From Dasypus novemcinctus (taxonomy: Eukaryota; Chordata; Mammalia; Cingulata; Dasypodidae): DNA of 64,000 nucleotides. The position numbers were made by a program, and so were the translations under genes. The stretch spans positions 4,464,001 to 4,528,000 of the forward strand of contig NC_080677.1 of assembly GCF_030445035.2 (NCBI RefSeq). The letters run 5' to 3'. Position 1 is the stretch's first letter. Each line of letters starts with the position of its first letter. The notes beneath the pieces were generated by a model. The model made no database searches and was not told the origin of the DNA. It was given only the letters and a program-made list of their open reading frames with translations. Below are positions 25,355-36,300 of the stretch, in pieces.

Positions 25355-25700
25355 TTACCTTTAATATTAATATTAAGAAACCTGGAAATCTTTAATTTGT
25401 TAGGATTTAATAAAAGAAGTCACTGGTTGAAAAAATAAATAAACAAAAACATTAAGAAGCACCAAAAAAGAAAGATAGTTTGATAAGGATGGATAGAAAA
25501 ACAGGAGAGGATGACAGATAGATGAGAGAGAGAGGGAGAGAGAGAGAATAAAATGGCAAATATGACACATTTTTAAAAAGCTGGCGTATCTAGGTCTCCG
25601 GGTTGTTGTAGTTTTCTGTATAGTTTTTGTTTTATTTTTGCAATTGTTCTGTAAGTTTGAAATTATTTCAAATAAATATTTTGTAAAAGTTTTAAAAATA
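25355..25700 (+). mobile_element. Older L1MB/L1MC 3' UTR, right half
   Basis: This contains a GA-rich run (25520-25550) and then the characteristic terminus: TTTTCTGTATAGTTTTTGTT, TTTTTGCAATTGTTCTGTAA and GTTTGAAATTATTTCAAATA. It complements the left half at 18430-18610 and ends in A-rich sequence, as an L1 3' terminus should. Confidence 0.6.
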
Positions 25701-26149
25701 AATTTATAACCCAATTGAGAAAAAGAAGCCCAGGGCTGCATACTGGCTGTGCCCCTTTCAATGAGATATGCACTCCTCAGTTCAGCATCTAGTCCCAACT
25801 TAGCCCCATCACTCATTTATACTGTTTGCTTGGCCCCTGTAGGCATATGAATTTGCAGCCCCTCTCAGGCCCTTCACTATTTAAGCAGCTCCCCTGGAAA
25901 GGATTGGGACCAAAAAGGCATTGAACATTCTAACGGCAATTTAGAATGCATAAGACAACGGAGAAATGCCTTTAGTGTTCTGAAGGAAAATAAATTCTAA
26001 TCTAGAATTCTACTTACTAGCCAGATTAAATCATTGCTTTATTTACAAACTCTCAAAAAAAAAATGCTAGGAAACTCCTCTTTACCTTCAAACACATTAG
26101 GTAACTTATTATTATTTTTCATTCCATGAAGAAACTATCAGATTTTCTG
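25701..26149. other. Unique AT-rich sequence
   Basis: No gene, RNA or repeat is recognised. An A10 tract lies at 26055-26064. Confidence 0.4.
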
Positions 26150-27000
26150 TCAATCTGTTATAAACTAGGCTGATTGCTCTCTAGCTCTCCTGCTACCCTT
26201 TTGATCTTTCACCATCAACCTGTGGATTTCCTTCACTTCTATTCTGTGTTGGATACATTTTCTCCTGGATTTCAGTCTTCCTCTTTCTTGGTTTACTCCT
26301 TCATTTTGGTGGAGCACATCCTTCTGGTAACATCCTGGGATAAGTTTATGGAGGTAAATTTTAAGGGAACTTATTTTCTATCTTTCAAGTTACTTCTAAA
26401 AAGTAGTAAATTTGGACTTCTCCTATACCCAATATTTTGGATGTTAACCCCTTCATTTTCCTATTCTTCTGTTTGAAAATTTTATAATATTATCTTCATT
26501 CATTATGTTCTAAAATCCCATAATGACATATTTTAATGTGGTTCTCTTTTTATCCATGCTTTGAGTATCTGCTGGGTCCTTTCAAGTTGTAAATCAATGT
26601 TCTTTAGTTTGCAGAAATTTTATTATATTATTTACTTGATAATTTATTTTCTTCCATGTTCTCATATCCTTTCTTCAGAGCATCTATTTCTTAGATAATA
26701 GATCTCATGAACTACTGAAGTAATTGTCTTTCATTTTCAAATTCCATCTTTTATTTTATTGTAGTTTGGAAGATTTCCTCTATTTCATCACCTTTGGCTA
26801 ATTTCCTTAGCTATCTTGATACCAAATTTTTAAAAATATCAGACTCCTCCCTCTTGTCTTCATTTTTATTGAATCTGATGCTGTTTCATGGATGCAATAT
26901 CTTACTGCTCCAATTTCAATTACAGCATGTGTTTTTAAGTTTTCTTCTGTATTCTGTGTTATCTTTTTTTTTCATCTGAGTTCTTGTCTCTGCTTCTTTC
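26150..27000 (-). mobile_element. HAL1/old L1-like element (tentative)
   Basis: Plus-strand text such as CTTGGTTTACTCCTTCATTT, TGGTGGAGCACATCCTTCTG, GGGTCCTTTCAAGTTGTAAA and GGAAGATTTCCTCTATTTCA recalls the reversed body of HAL1-like old LINEs. Decay is heavy and I cannot confirm the family from reading alone; another old interspersed repeat is possible. Confidence 0.4.
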
Positions 27001-27474
27001 ATTCTTTGCTTGTTTGTTGTAGTCTAAATTTTACAGGTATAGGAGCCCCTTAAATGTCCATTCATTTTTAGTGGATGTGCTCTAAAACTTGAAGGTATGT
27101 TAATCTGTGGGCTTCAACATATTTTGATAAAGAGACAGATTGGCTTTTTCACTGGAGTATGTCATATATCAGCATTATAGGTAATTTCTGTGAGACCACA
27201 AATTTCCCCAGAAAGGAATTCTCTAACCTTCTGCACAGGGATTATCAACATAGCTGTCAGATATCTAGCAGTTGGTAAAGGGAAGGATGGGGTACTTACT
27301 ATTTAGTACCCAAGGATCAAGGGACTTGAATCAGATAACTCAGATGTGCTAAGGACTCTTTTCTTTCATATGTTTTGTAACATTTGAATTATCTTATTTG
27401 TTCATTTGCTCATTGTTGAGCATGGATTCTTGGAAGTCAGTCTATGAGTAAACAAATATTGATGTGTTTCCCAC
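27001..27474. other. Unique sequence left of the LTR element
   Basis: This is AT-rich, with no gene or repeat recognised. Its last five bases, CCCAC, form one side of the probable target-site duplication of the LTR element that follows. Confidence 0.45.
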
Positions 27475-28175
27475 TGTAGTGGGTTTGAAGAGCTTTCTGT
27501 GACCCAGCAAAACATGTTTTTAAATCTAATCTAGCCCTGTGGGTGTGAGCCCTTTGTAAGTAGAATCTTTTAATGAGGTTACTTCAGTTGAGGTGTGACC
27601 CACCTCACTCAGGCTGGATCTTAATCCTCTTACTGGAGTCATTTATAAGAAAATGAAATTCAGACAAAGAGAGAAAAAGCCTCAGAAGCAAGAAACTGAA
27701 AGCAACGAAACGCAGACAAGAAGGGAGAGACAAAAAAAAAAAAAAAAAAAAAAAAGAAAAGGGAAAAAAAAAAAAAAAAAGTTTCTGAGTAGGGATGATA
27801 TGTCCTGTGCATTAGGAAAATTAATTTAATAATAAAATAGTGAAGTTATCACAGAGGTAGGAAATGAGCTAGGGCATTCTTACATTAACCTTTCATTATG
27901 TAACTGTACTTAAGTGTGCCTACTATTAAATATATTTGAAATTTAAAAAAAAAAAAAAAAAAAAGAAGGGAGAGACAAGTAAGTGACACCACATGCCTTG
28001 CTATGTGGCAGAGGGACCAAGGAAAACCAGCAGGTGGTTTTTGGGAAGAAAGCATTGCCATAATGATGCTTGATTTGGATATTTTTTGACTTCTAACTAT
28101 AAGCTAATGAATTCACACTGTTTAAGCTAATTCATTTCCTGGTATCTGCTTTAAGCCACCTAGGAAACTAAAGCA
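27475..28175 (+). repeat. 5' LTR of the MaLR-like element
   Basis: The body contains AAACATGTTTTTAAATCTAA, CTGTGGGTGTGAGCCCTTTG, CTTCAGTTGAGGTGTGACCC and the 3' block TTAAGCCACCTAGGAAACTA, all shared with the 3' LTR at 30267-30670 and the LTR at 56064-57129. It is longer than its partner because a 231-bp retrocopy and its 14-bp duplication interrupt it at 27732-27976. Confidence 0.85.
27732..27962 (+). mobile_element. Short poly(A)-tailed retrocopy of unknown RNA
   Basis: The insert is bounded by a perfect 14-bp direct repeat, AAGAAGGGAGAGAC, at 27718-27731 and 27963-27976, the mark of target-primed reverse transcription. It begins with A24, GAAAAGGG and A17, continues with about 160 bp of unique sequence, has an ATTAAA signal about 15 nt before the end, and finishes in a run of about 20 A. 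It is neither a DAS-SINE nor a recognisable L1 3' end. The likeliest source is the truncated 3' end of a polyadenylated transcript with an internal A-rich tract. Confidence 0.8.
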
Positions 28176-29440
28176 GATTTTGGTACCAGGAGAGTGGGGT
28201 GCTTCTATCACAAATATCAAAAATGTGGAACCAGCTTTGGGATTTGTTAATGTACAGAGGCTGGAAGAATTATGAGCTGTGTGATAGAAAAGGCTTATAT
28301 TTCATTTGAAGAGACTATTGGTAGAACTATGGATGCTACAAATACTTCTGATGAGGACTTACATAGAAATGATGAATGTGTTATTGGAAACTGGAAGAAA
28401 GACGATCGTTGTAAAGTGTCAGAGGTCTTGGCAATGTTGAGTTCTGATGTTGCATGGACAGCAGAATTTGAGAAGGGATGAGCTTGTATATTCAGTTGAG
28501 ATTTCCAAGCTAAGTGTGGAAAGTACAACTTGGTAGTTCCTTTATAGTAAAATGTGAGAGGAAAGAGATAAGCTAAGAAATGAACTTCTGGGAACAAAGA
28601 AACCACTTGGAAAATTCTCAGTTTCAGGAAAGCGAATCCCCAGAGAATAGTGTTCCACATGCCGGTTTAAATGACCATGGCACCAGTCAGTTATTTGAGT
28701 GCACGTCAGGGTTGGAAATGCAGTAATCTGGAAGGGTCTGAGAAGGACCTTTTGTCTGATGATTTGAACCCCTCTGGTAGGCATGCAAAACCAACAAGTT
28801 TTTTTGCGAGATCTGTATGAACAGAACCACTGCCAGCCTGCCTGGATTAAAAGGGACAAAAAGGGACAGATAGAAGAAAAAAATCACTCCAAGGGCAGAA
28901 CAACAGAAGATGAGGACTGGACCAAAGACATCATCTCTGGTAAAGAGAGTGAGCCCACGCATGTGTGCGGAAAGCTGAGTTTGCCTTGGTCCTTGGGGAA
29001 GGTGGGCTTTCTGCTCCATTGTCCAGAAGAGTGCTACCATCCCCGCCTTCTCAGCGGTTGGAGCCCATTCCTCAGGGATTGCGAAGTCTGGCTGCCCACC
29101 CAGTTTTCTCAGAGGGGGAAGCCTTCACCCTAGTGTTTGGGGAGCGCAAGGCCATGGCACAAGTGCTTAGAAGGAGTGCTGCTGCTACTCCATCAGGCCC
29201 TGAGGGCAAAACATTATTCTATAGATGACACTCAAACTTCGAAATCTAATGTTGGTTGCCCTGCAGGGTTTTGGAACTATTTGGGACTCATGACCCCTGT
29301 TTTCCTTCCAGTTTCTCCCTGTAGGAATGGGGATGCTTATCCTCTGCCTGGCCTTCATTGTATGTTGAAAGCAGATAACTTGTTCTCTAGGTTTCATGGT
29401 CCAAGAGACAGGGGAATTGTGTCCCAGGACAGACCACACC
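28176..29440 (+). repeat. MaLR internal region (non-coding body)
   Basis: This starts GATTT and the primer binding site, then runs through the MaLR internal consensus, including TATGGATGCTACAAATACTT, TTATTGGAAACTGGAAGAAA and AGTAAAATGTGAGAGGAAAG. The last 138 bp of the body lie at 30129-30266, beyond the inserted minus-strand LTR. Short open frames inside are remnants without an intact protein. Confidence 0.75.
28181..28200 (+). promoter_or_regulatory. Primer binding site, tRNA-Leu type
   Basis: TGGTACCAGGAG followed by AGTGGGGT is nearly the complement of the 3' end of a tRNA-Leu (TGGTACCAGGAGTGGGG), with a 2-bp insertion. It lies 5 bp after the 5' LTR, where minus-strand DNA synthesis of an LTR element starts. 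Leu priming is the rule for ERVL/MaLR. Confidence 0.7.
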
Positions 29441-30128
29441 TGTCTTAATTTTCCAAATGCTGCCAATGCAGAAATACCAAAAATGGGCTGACTTTTATAA
29501 TGGGAAAGTCACTAGGGGTAAAAAATTACAGTTCCAAGTCTGTGAAAACATCCAAATCAAGGCACCATAGAGATGCTTTCTCAACAAAGTCAGCTACTGG
29601 TGATCCTGGGGTCCTGCCACATGGTGAGTCAAGATGGTGGCTGCTCTCTGCCGAGGCCCCTGCCTCCCCCTCCAGGCTCACCATCTCCCAGAGCTCAGCT
29701 GTGGGCCCTCAGGCACAGGGCTTGCCTCTGTCCAGGCCTCCTCTCTTAGTCTTGGCTGCTTTGCTCTCTCCCTGAGCCCAGCTGTGGGTGATGAGATGTA
29801 TGGCTCATCTCTTCAGCCTTGAACTGCCCTGTGGGCTCAGCCTCTTGGGGGCTTCATGCCTCAGCTTCGGCTGCTAGTGATCCTGGAGTCCTCTCTCACA
29901 AGTCTGGGTCAAAATGGCAGAGCTTCCTTTTCTAGGTCTCTTCTTTCTCTGTAACTCTGCTTATATAAATCTCTAGTAAGAGGGCAGAGACCAACCTGAG
30001 TCACACCTCACTCACATAGTCCACGTCCCTTAACTGAATCTACTACAATCAAAGGGTCTCAATCCACAGGAATGGATTAGTTCAAAAACATAATCTTTTT
30101 CTGGGATTCACCAAAATCAAACTGTAAA
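29441..30128 (-). repeat. LTR in opposite orientation, nested in the MaLR body
   Basis: Read on the minus strand, it shows the same class of LTR landmarks: CCCAGAAAAAGATTATGTTT, AATCCATTCCTGTGGATTGA, a GGTGCCTTGATTTGGATGTT block and a 3' end near GGAAAATTAAGACA. It is longer than, and diverged from, the surrounding LTRs, so it is a separate solo LTR and not part of the host element. The left edge at TG (29441) is sharp; the right edge is approximate. Confidence 0.65.
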
Positions 30129-30266
30129 ATACCTATATCTGATTTTAATGAGATTCTGTGCTTTGTATTATTATTGAAACGACTTGAGGATTTTGGGATA
30201 GTGTGATGGAATGAATGTATTTGGCAAGGAAGAAGAACCTGTCTTTTGGGAGTGCAGAGTGTGGAG

Positions 30267-30670
30267 TGTGGTGGTTTGAAGCCCAGAAAAACATGTTCTT
30301 AAATCTAATCCATTCCAGTGGGTGTGAACCCGTTGTAAGTGGATCATTTGATGAGGCTTCTTCAGTTAAGGCGAGACCCACCTCAATCAGGATGGGTCTT
30401 AATCCTCTTACTGGAGTTATGAATTAATTAGAGGGAGGGAGAGTGAAGTCCCTGGAAGCAAGAAGCTGAAAGCAACCAGCCTGGAAGAGAAGGGGGGAAC
30501 CAGGAGACCCTGTGCCTTTCCATGTAGCCGGTCTTTGGGGAGAAGCATCATCTTGATGGTGCCTTGATTTGGATATTTTTCTCGGCCTCAGATTGTACGC
30601 TAATAAAGTCCCATGGTTTACCCAACCCATTTCAAATTATTGCCTTTAAGCCAGTTAGGAATCTAAAACA
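30267..30670 (+). repeat. 3' LTR of the MaLR-like element
   Basis: It starts TGTGGTGGTTTGAAGCCCAG and ends TCTAAAACA. It contains the shared blocks AAACATGTTCTTAAATCTAA, CCTCAATCAGGATGGGTCTT and GCCTTGATTTGGATATTTTT, and a poly(A)-signal-like AATAAA at about 30602. At about 404 bp it is the undisturbed LTR of the pair. Confidence 0.85.
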
Positions 30671-32540
30671 CTCACTCTCCAGGATCTTCCAGTCTTGTCT
30701 TGGGTGTGATGACTTAAAGACAGGTAAACTCAAGATGTTATCAGAGAACAGAGAGGGAAACTAATGCAGAATGAGGATGAGAAATGAGATCATAGAAGGC
30801 TCCCCTAGGCTGGCAGGGCCCAAGTTCAGTCTTAAAAGACAAGTATGGTTTCGAGAGGAAGTGGGGCAGCTAAGGGTGCTCTAGGCAGAGGGACTGGAAG
30901 TACAAAAACCTGGGGTAAATTCGTCACGGGAACAGCAAAGATTTCAGGGGGCCATTTTGACAAATGTAAGAAGCAGGTGGTAATAAATGAGGAAGAGGAA
31001 GTTGGCATCATCAGCCTGTCCTCTTACCTTTAGAGCAGCCCAATCCACATATACAGCACATTCACCAAAGGCAAATTTCTCATCTCCATTTGGGGCCATT
31101 ACTCTGCCTCCTCCTTGATTATCCTCAATTCTGCCCAGTTCCTCAGCTTCGATCTCTTTTCCTGTTTTGAGCCCTACTTTCATCTTTGTTTTGTCCTAAA
31201 CTGCACTAATGACTGACTGCCTCCTAGGTTTTTCCCCTCCTTTTGATTACTTGGGGTGGATTCTCTGCCAAAATTCTAGGTCTTGGGGCCCAAATAAACC
31301 CTGGCGATGTAGTACTAGGCTAACAAGGACCCCAGCCTGGCCTGGTATATCCAATCCCACCCGAAAGCAGAAAGGTTAAATGGAGGCCAAGCATATAAAA
31401 GTATAAATTTACAATGCACACATATGCTTAAACTTGATTTTTTTCAGGGAGTGGGGATCCACTGAGGAATTGTAAGAGGTGTGAGGAGAGTGATGTTGGC
31501 TGGTGACTTGAGATTGGACTCAAGTTTTAGTAAGCGCCTTCCTAAGGCGATGCAAATGGTGAAGTAGGGGTGCTGGAAACAGGCTGTGGGGGCTGGCTAC
31601 AGTCACCCCAGTGTGAAGTCACGCTTGTCTGAATTATTGATCTGGTCATCATCGTGGTGAAACTGCTGAACTCCATTCTAGCCTGGCTCAAGGAAGGCGA
31701 GAGCCGGCTTGGTTCCCTGTGATGTAAGCACTGCCAGCAGCCTTCTGCCTCCCGGGTAGCACGGCAAGTCAGGCAGGTTAAACCAGCCTTATGCAAATGC
31801 ATCTGGGTTTTGTTTTTGGCTCTAAAATCACATCCTTCTGTTCACTCTCATCAAGTTAAACTGTCAAATGAGCAATGAAGAGGGTACAAAAGTCCGAAAT
31901 TGAGGGCTGACTAAACTTAACACTCCACACTTGTGTTCTCACAGGACCAAGAAATGAAAAGTGCTGGAATTTACCACTCGTTACTTTGCAGTTTAGAATT
32001 TTCCCAATTATTTGCTTTCCTTCCCAAAGAGTTGAAGAAGTATATATATAGTTTAAGAAGGAATATTCCAAAGTATTTCCTAAGCATTTCCCTCGAGGCT
32101 ATAAACAGTGTAACTTAACAAGTGTGTATGGGTGTGTTGATCAGTAGTGGCTCTGGAACAGCTGTCTGAGAGATACCCTAACCGGTTGCATCCACAAATA
32201 CGTTGCTCAGTCAGGGGTATAATAAAGCAGATTTGGGTTAACCATTCCTGTCTGTAGCTTGGAGAAGCCATTTCCCCACCTAGGAAATGCGTTTCCTTTT
32301 CTCCTGGCTCTAGAACTCAGGGCGCTGCCTAGAGAGCTTTTCCTATAGTCTCTCAAAACTTTACATCCAGATTCTATTTTGGAAGGAAATCATCCATCCC
32401 TCATTATCCTCAAAACTCAATAGCACCACACGCACACACATACACACATTTATAAGGTGTAGCCCTGCAATATAGAGACTGGGCTTCACACGTGCTCAGT
32501 GGACATAAACACCCTCTTCTGGTTTCTTTCCCGGCTGCGA
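30671..32540. other. Unique sequence, no gene recognised
   Basis: Near 30.83-30.97 kb, phrases such as GGTGCTCTAGGCAGAGGGAC resemble an old mammalian interspersed repeat, but I cannot assign it. CA repeats lie at about 32428-32449. No protein-like frame is supported. Confidence 0.4.
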
Positions 32541-32965
32541 TGAACTGAACTGTGCCCCCACAAGTCACGTTCAAGCCCTAGCCCTTGGTACTGGAACGTG
32601 ATCCTGTTTGGAAATAGGATCTCTGAAGGTGATGAGTTAACATGAGGCCGGCCTGAGCAGTGGGGGGTGGGGGGCATGGTCCAAATGGTGTGCCTAGAGG
32701 GAGAGGGACATCTGGCCGGCGATGAAGAGGGGTACGGAGGGAGCATGAGATGGTGAGCCAAGCCACCAGAAGCTACGCCGGTCAGGGCACAGGATCTCCC
32801 CGACGGCCTTCAGTGGAAACACAGCTGTGCTGACCCCTTGATTCGGACCTTGCTGACCCCTCGATTCGGACCCTGGCTCCAGCACATGACACAGTACATT
32901 TCTGTTGTTTTAAGGCACCCAGGTTTGGGGACTTTGCTTCATCAGCCCTGGGAATCTAGGACACC
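32541..32965 (+). repeat. MLT1-like LTR (ERVL-MaLR)
   Basis: The MLT1 order is readable: TGAACTGTGCCCCCACAAGT, ACGTTCAAGCCCTAGCCCTT, GTGATCCTGTTTGGAAATAG, a central diverged part, and the 3' block TTTCTGTTGTTTTAAGGCAC. A tandem duplication of 23 bp at 32828-32872 is superimposed on it. Confidence 0.7.
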
Positions 32966-33077
32966 TACTTACAGCTCTGGGCACTGGCATTTGTGATGGT
33001 AAGCTCTTTTTTTCAGAGTGAACTTAGCCAACATCTACTCAAATAAATCACTCCTCCCATGCCAAATACATGCAATA

Positions 33078-33352
33078 AATACACACACACACATAATGAC
33101 ATCATACATATGCACATGCATACATGCACAGTACACAATAACATGCACACATATGCACGCACATGCATAACTGCAGAGTACACAATAGCATGCAAACTTA
33201 TGTATGTGTATATGCATAGTATGCAATAACACACGCCCACATGTATGTGCATACATAGTACACAAAAGCATGCACACATTTGTACATTATACCTGCACAA
33301 GACACAATAGCATGCACACATATGCATGTGCATACATGCATACCCACACATA
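33078..33352. repeat. CA/TG-rich minisatellite, about 40-47 bp period
   Basis: After a (CA)n seed at 33079-33092, an irregular unit containing AGTACACAATA-like and GCATGCACACATATGC-like parts recurs at about 33130, 33177, 33218, 33257 and 33300. Open frames on the minus strand here (Cys/Met/His-rich) are a by-product of the repeat. Confidence 0.75.
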
Positions 33353-36300
33353 AATTCCCTTGCCAGCACAGTATCTGGGCAGACTCAAAGGACAGTTCTC
33401 CCTTGTTAAGAGGTCTGATGCTGAGAAGCCCTAGGTTGTTTCTCTTTTTTGAAACATCTGCTGACTTGCACTTGATAGGTTGGTAATGTAGTAACCAAGC
33501 ACACATGCTGAAATGGCCCTCTAGAAGAAAAGGGGAAAATATCAGTCCTTTCTTGTTGAAGTAAGCTTAGAGGGTGTTGGTGGAATGTGTGCTTATCAAG
33601 AAGTGAAATAAAAATAATTGAGTTGGTTTTGTACAGGTAAGAATGAAATACATAGGCATGAACAAACTATGGGAGACAAACTCTGTTATTTTGGTGATCC
33701 TGAATACAAGTTAATTTCTCTTATATTTGCATTTCAAACTGGTGCTGTATGACAGGAAAATGAAGAGTAAAATGAATGTTCTTCATTTAAATTTTGAGTT
33801 ATCTTTACTTAGAACGGCAGTAAGAATCATATAAAAACACACCAGGGCACGTTGGGAGAAAGACCACAGAAGAAAGGAAGAAGCCTTATGCTTTGGTTTT
33901 AGTGCCTTTATATTTAATGGCATTTCCCGAGTTTGGAAGAAAGTGTCCTGCATTTTCACTTCTCCTGGGGCCCCATGAACTGCAGAGCTGGTCCTGCCAG
34001 TCCAGGCAGCTCCTGCCCTGTGAGCCAGATGATGCTCGCTGGGGCGAGCTAAGGAATCAAGAAGGGCACATGGCAGGATGGTGCCTTCCAAGAGAGTCTT
34101 ACTGCTCCTCACTCGCAGGAACAAAAGCCACAGGCCACCAAGTCCCTCAGTGCTCACCACCACGTCGCTGCTTTGGTTCTGAACCCTTCACTGATGGCCT
34201 CGTCACAGCTCAGAGTGGAGCTCCACGGAGCCCAGGTCTGGAGGCCCCGGCATCCGGCTCTGTCCCTCAACCTCCCCCAGAAGGGCTGAACACTGCCTCC
34301 ACCTTCACACAGCTGGGCGGGGACTAAAGGCCGTGCCTGGGGCTGGGCGAGCACCTCCGTGGGCCTCCGTCCACGCGGGTTTGCTTTTCCTCTGCTTTAG
34401 AAGGTCCAGGCAAAGAGCCACCACAAACCCGCTCTCAGAACCGAGCCGGGGTTTTCCTGGTTATGCCCATGCAGGACGAGCGGGTCCCTTCGACCCCAGG
34501 AGGGGGACTTGGAAGGACTGCTGTGTTTTGAGTGGCTGCATCCGTCATCTCACTCAGGTCGGAGCTGAGCAGGAGATGGGACGAGAAGCGGCTTGAGCTC
34601 CTTGTCTACGGCATCCAAGATCCTGTCCTCCTGGTTCCTGACTCTTAGTAGAAAGAGCCAGTTGTTAATCGTGGCGACCTGGAAAATCCGATCATAAGCA
34701 TCGTGAACAAGGCTCTGCCTAGGAAAGCTGGTGGCCCCTGCTGGAACCTGGCCGGCGATTCCTGGGCACCTGGGGGGAGCTCTTCTACACCATTTTGCAG
34801 CAACCAATCACACCACTGACCCCCAACCCTGATTTATCCCACGAGGCTCTCGGATGATTCAGAAGTGGGGGAGAAGGCAGATTTGCTGCAAGTAAGTAAT
34901 TGAATGAAGGAAAGTAATGGCCAGGTACTTAACTGGTAGAAGGAAAGTAAAGTGTAGAGAGGAGGAAACATTCCAGAGACGACCTGCATTTGAGACCCTT
35001 GCGACTCAGTGCACATGGACGGCCGGAGCGGGCGGCACCGTTTGCTCGCGCATCCTCTCCATATCCCACCTCCCCCCTCTACTCTCCTTCCATTGAGTAA
35101 AACAGAAGAACTCGTAGGACTGCAAGACTGCGCACTGCCCCTTGGAACGCACGGGTCACCTATTCTGTGTTGCTCTGTCGTTTTTAAGAAGTCCCAGCGT
35201 TCTTGCCAGGCAGGAGGGGTGCGATCGTGCAGGGTGCAGGGGCCCTCGCGGGACACCCTGGGCTCGGGAGGACGTCCAGTTTCTCCCGGAGAGCCGCCTC
35301 CCAACTCCGCGGCGCCGCGATGGACTCCGCGGGCGGCTCGCCGCTCCCCTGCAAGTCCCTACTCTCCTGTTGGCGTCTTGCGCACGTGTGACAGTGGCCA
35401 CTTAAACAGCGGTGAGCCCGCGTCATGAAAGCATTGCACGGGAAGCGGTGGCCCCTCTGTCTCGAGGAAGCCAGAAGCTGGCCTTGACATCCCTGAAGAT
35501 TCTCGAGGGTCTCAGGAAACGTTCCTGGAATTTGTTGATGAGAAAACCGGGGTTTCCTTGGCTGCGCTAGCCAGAAAGTTACAATGATGCGCAATGAGAC
35601 AGGCCAGTGAGCGTCTCCCTGTCTCTATGCTGTTACCCTTGAGGAGGCTGAAACCACGGAGGACACGGGACACGACCAGGATATTCCTCCTGACCGCACA
35701 CTGCCCCGCCGTGCCCGGCTCAACCCGGGCCCCTCTCCTGCAGCCGTCCCTCCGTGCTGCCGCTGGCCCACGTGGACACTGGCATCCACAGCCGCCCTGC
35801 AGCCCGAGCCTTCCCCGCCCTGGGTCACAGGGGGAACACACTCGGGGGCCACTACTGCTGGGCCCCCGGGACCACAGAGCCCCCAGGCTCTGGCCCAGGC
35901 CACCACCTGAGTGACACTGGGTTAGCTCAGAGTCCCCCCGCCCATGCCCACCTGACTGATGACAGAGCCGCTTGCCCCCCAGCTGCGCTTGTGCCTTTTC
36001 ACCTTCAGCCCACAGGACGCAGCCCCTCTAGAGGGCTTCTCCGTCCCTCAGGAAGTGCGTGCCTTCCCAACCTGCCCACGCTGCCCTGTGGCCCGCTAAG
36101 GCCTGTGTTACAGCAAAGGTCAGCACAGGTAAAGTGTCTAAAACGTGCGAGGATTCGGGAACACATACCCATGCCCTCCTCTTCTCCTTGGCAAATAGAG
36201 CCCATCGGCTCGCTAAAGAGCTGAAGTCATCCCCCCGGGAAGGCGGCCGGGCTGGCACGGCAGCTACCGGTGTTCAAAACCCTAAAACCAAAAGTAAGAA

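Larger units (their letters stand above)
27475..30670 (+). mobile_element. Complete MaLR-like LTR element with nested insertions
   Basis: Two direct LTRs (27475-28175 and 30267-30670) flank an internal region with the conserved non-coding sequence of ERVL-MaLR elements (for example GCTGGAAGAATTATGAGCTG and TGGAAACTGGAAGAAAGACG). Each LTR begins TGT and ends CA. A tRNA-Leu-type primer binding site follows the 5' LTR. The flanking pentamers CCCAC and CTCAC fit a 5-bp target duplication with one change. No gag or pol frame is intact; MaLRs are non-autonomous and relied on ERVL enzymes. Two later insertions sit inside it. Confidence 0.82.

Noticed and set aside
33078-33352. CRISPR-like array
   Set aside because: Spacing is irregular, the spacers are related to the repeats, and the host is a mammal; it is a CA/TG minisatellite.
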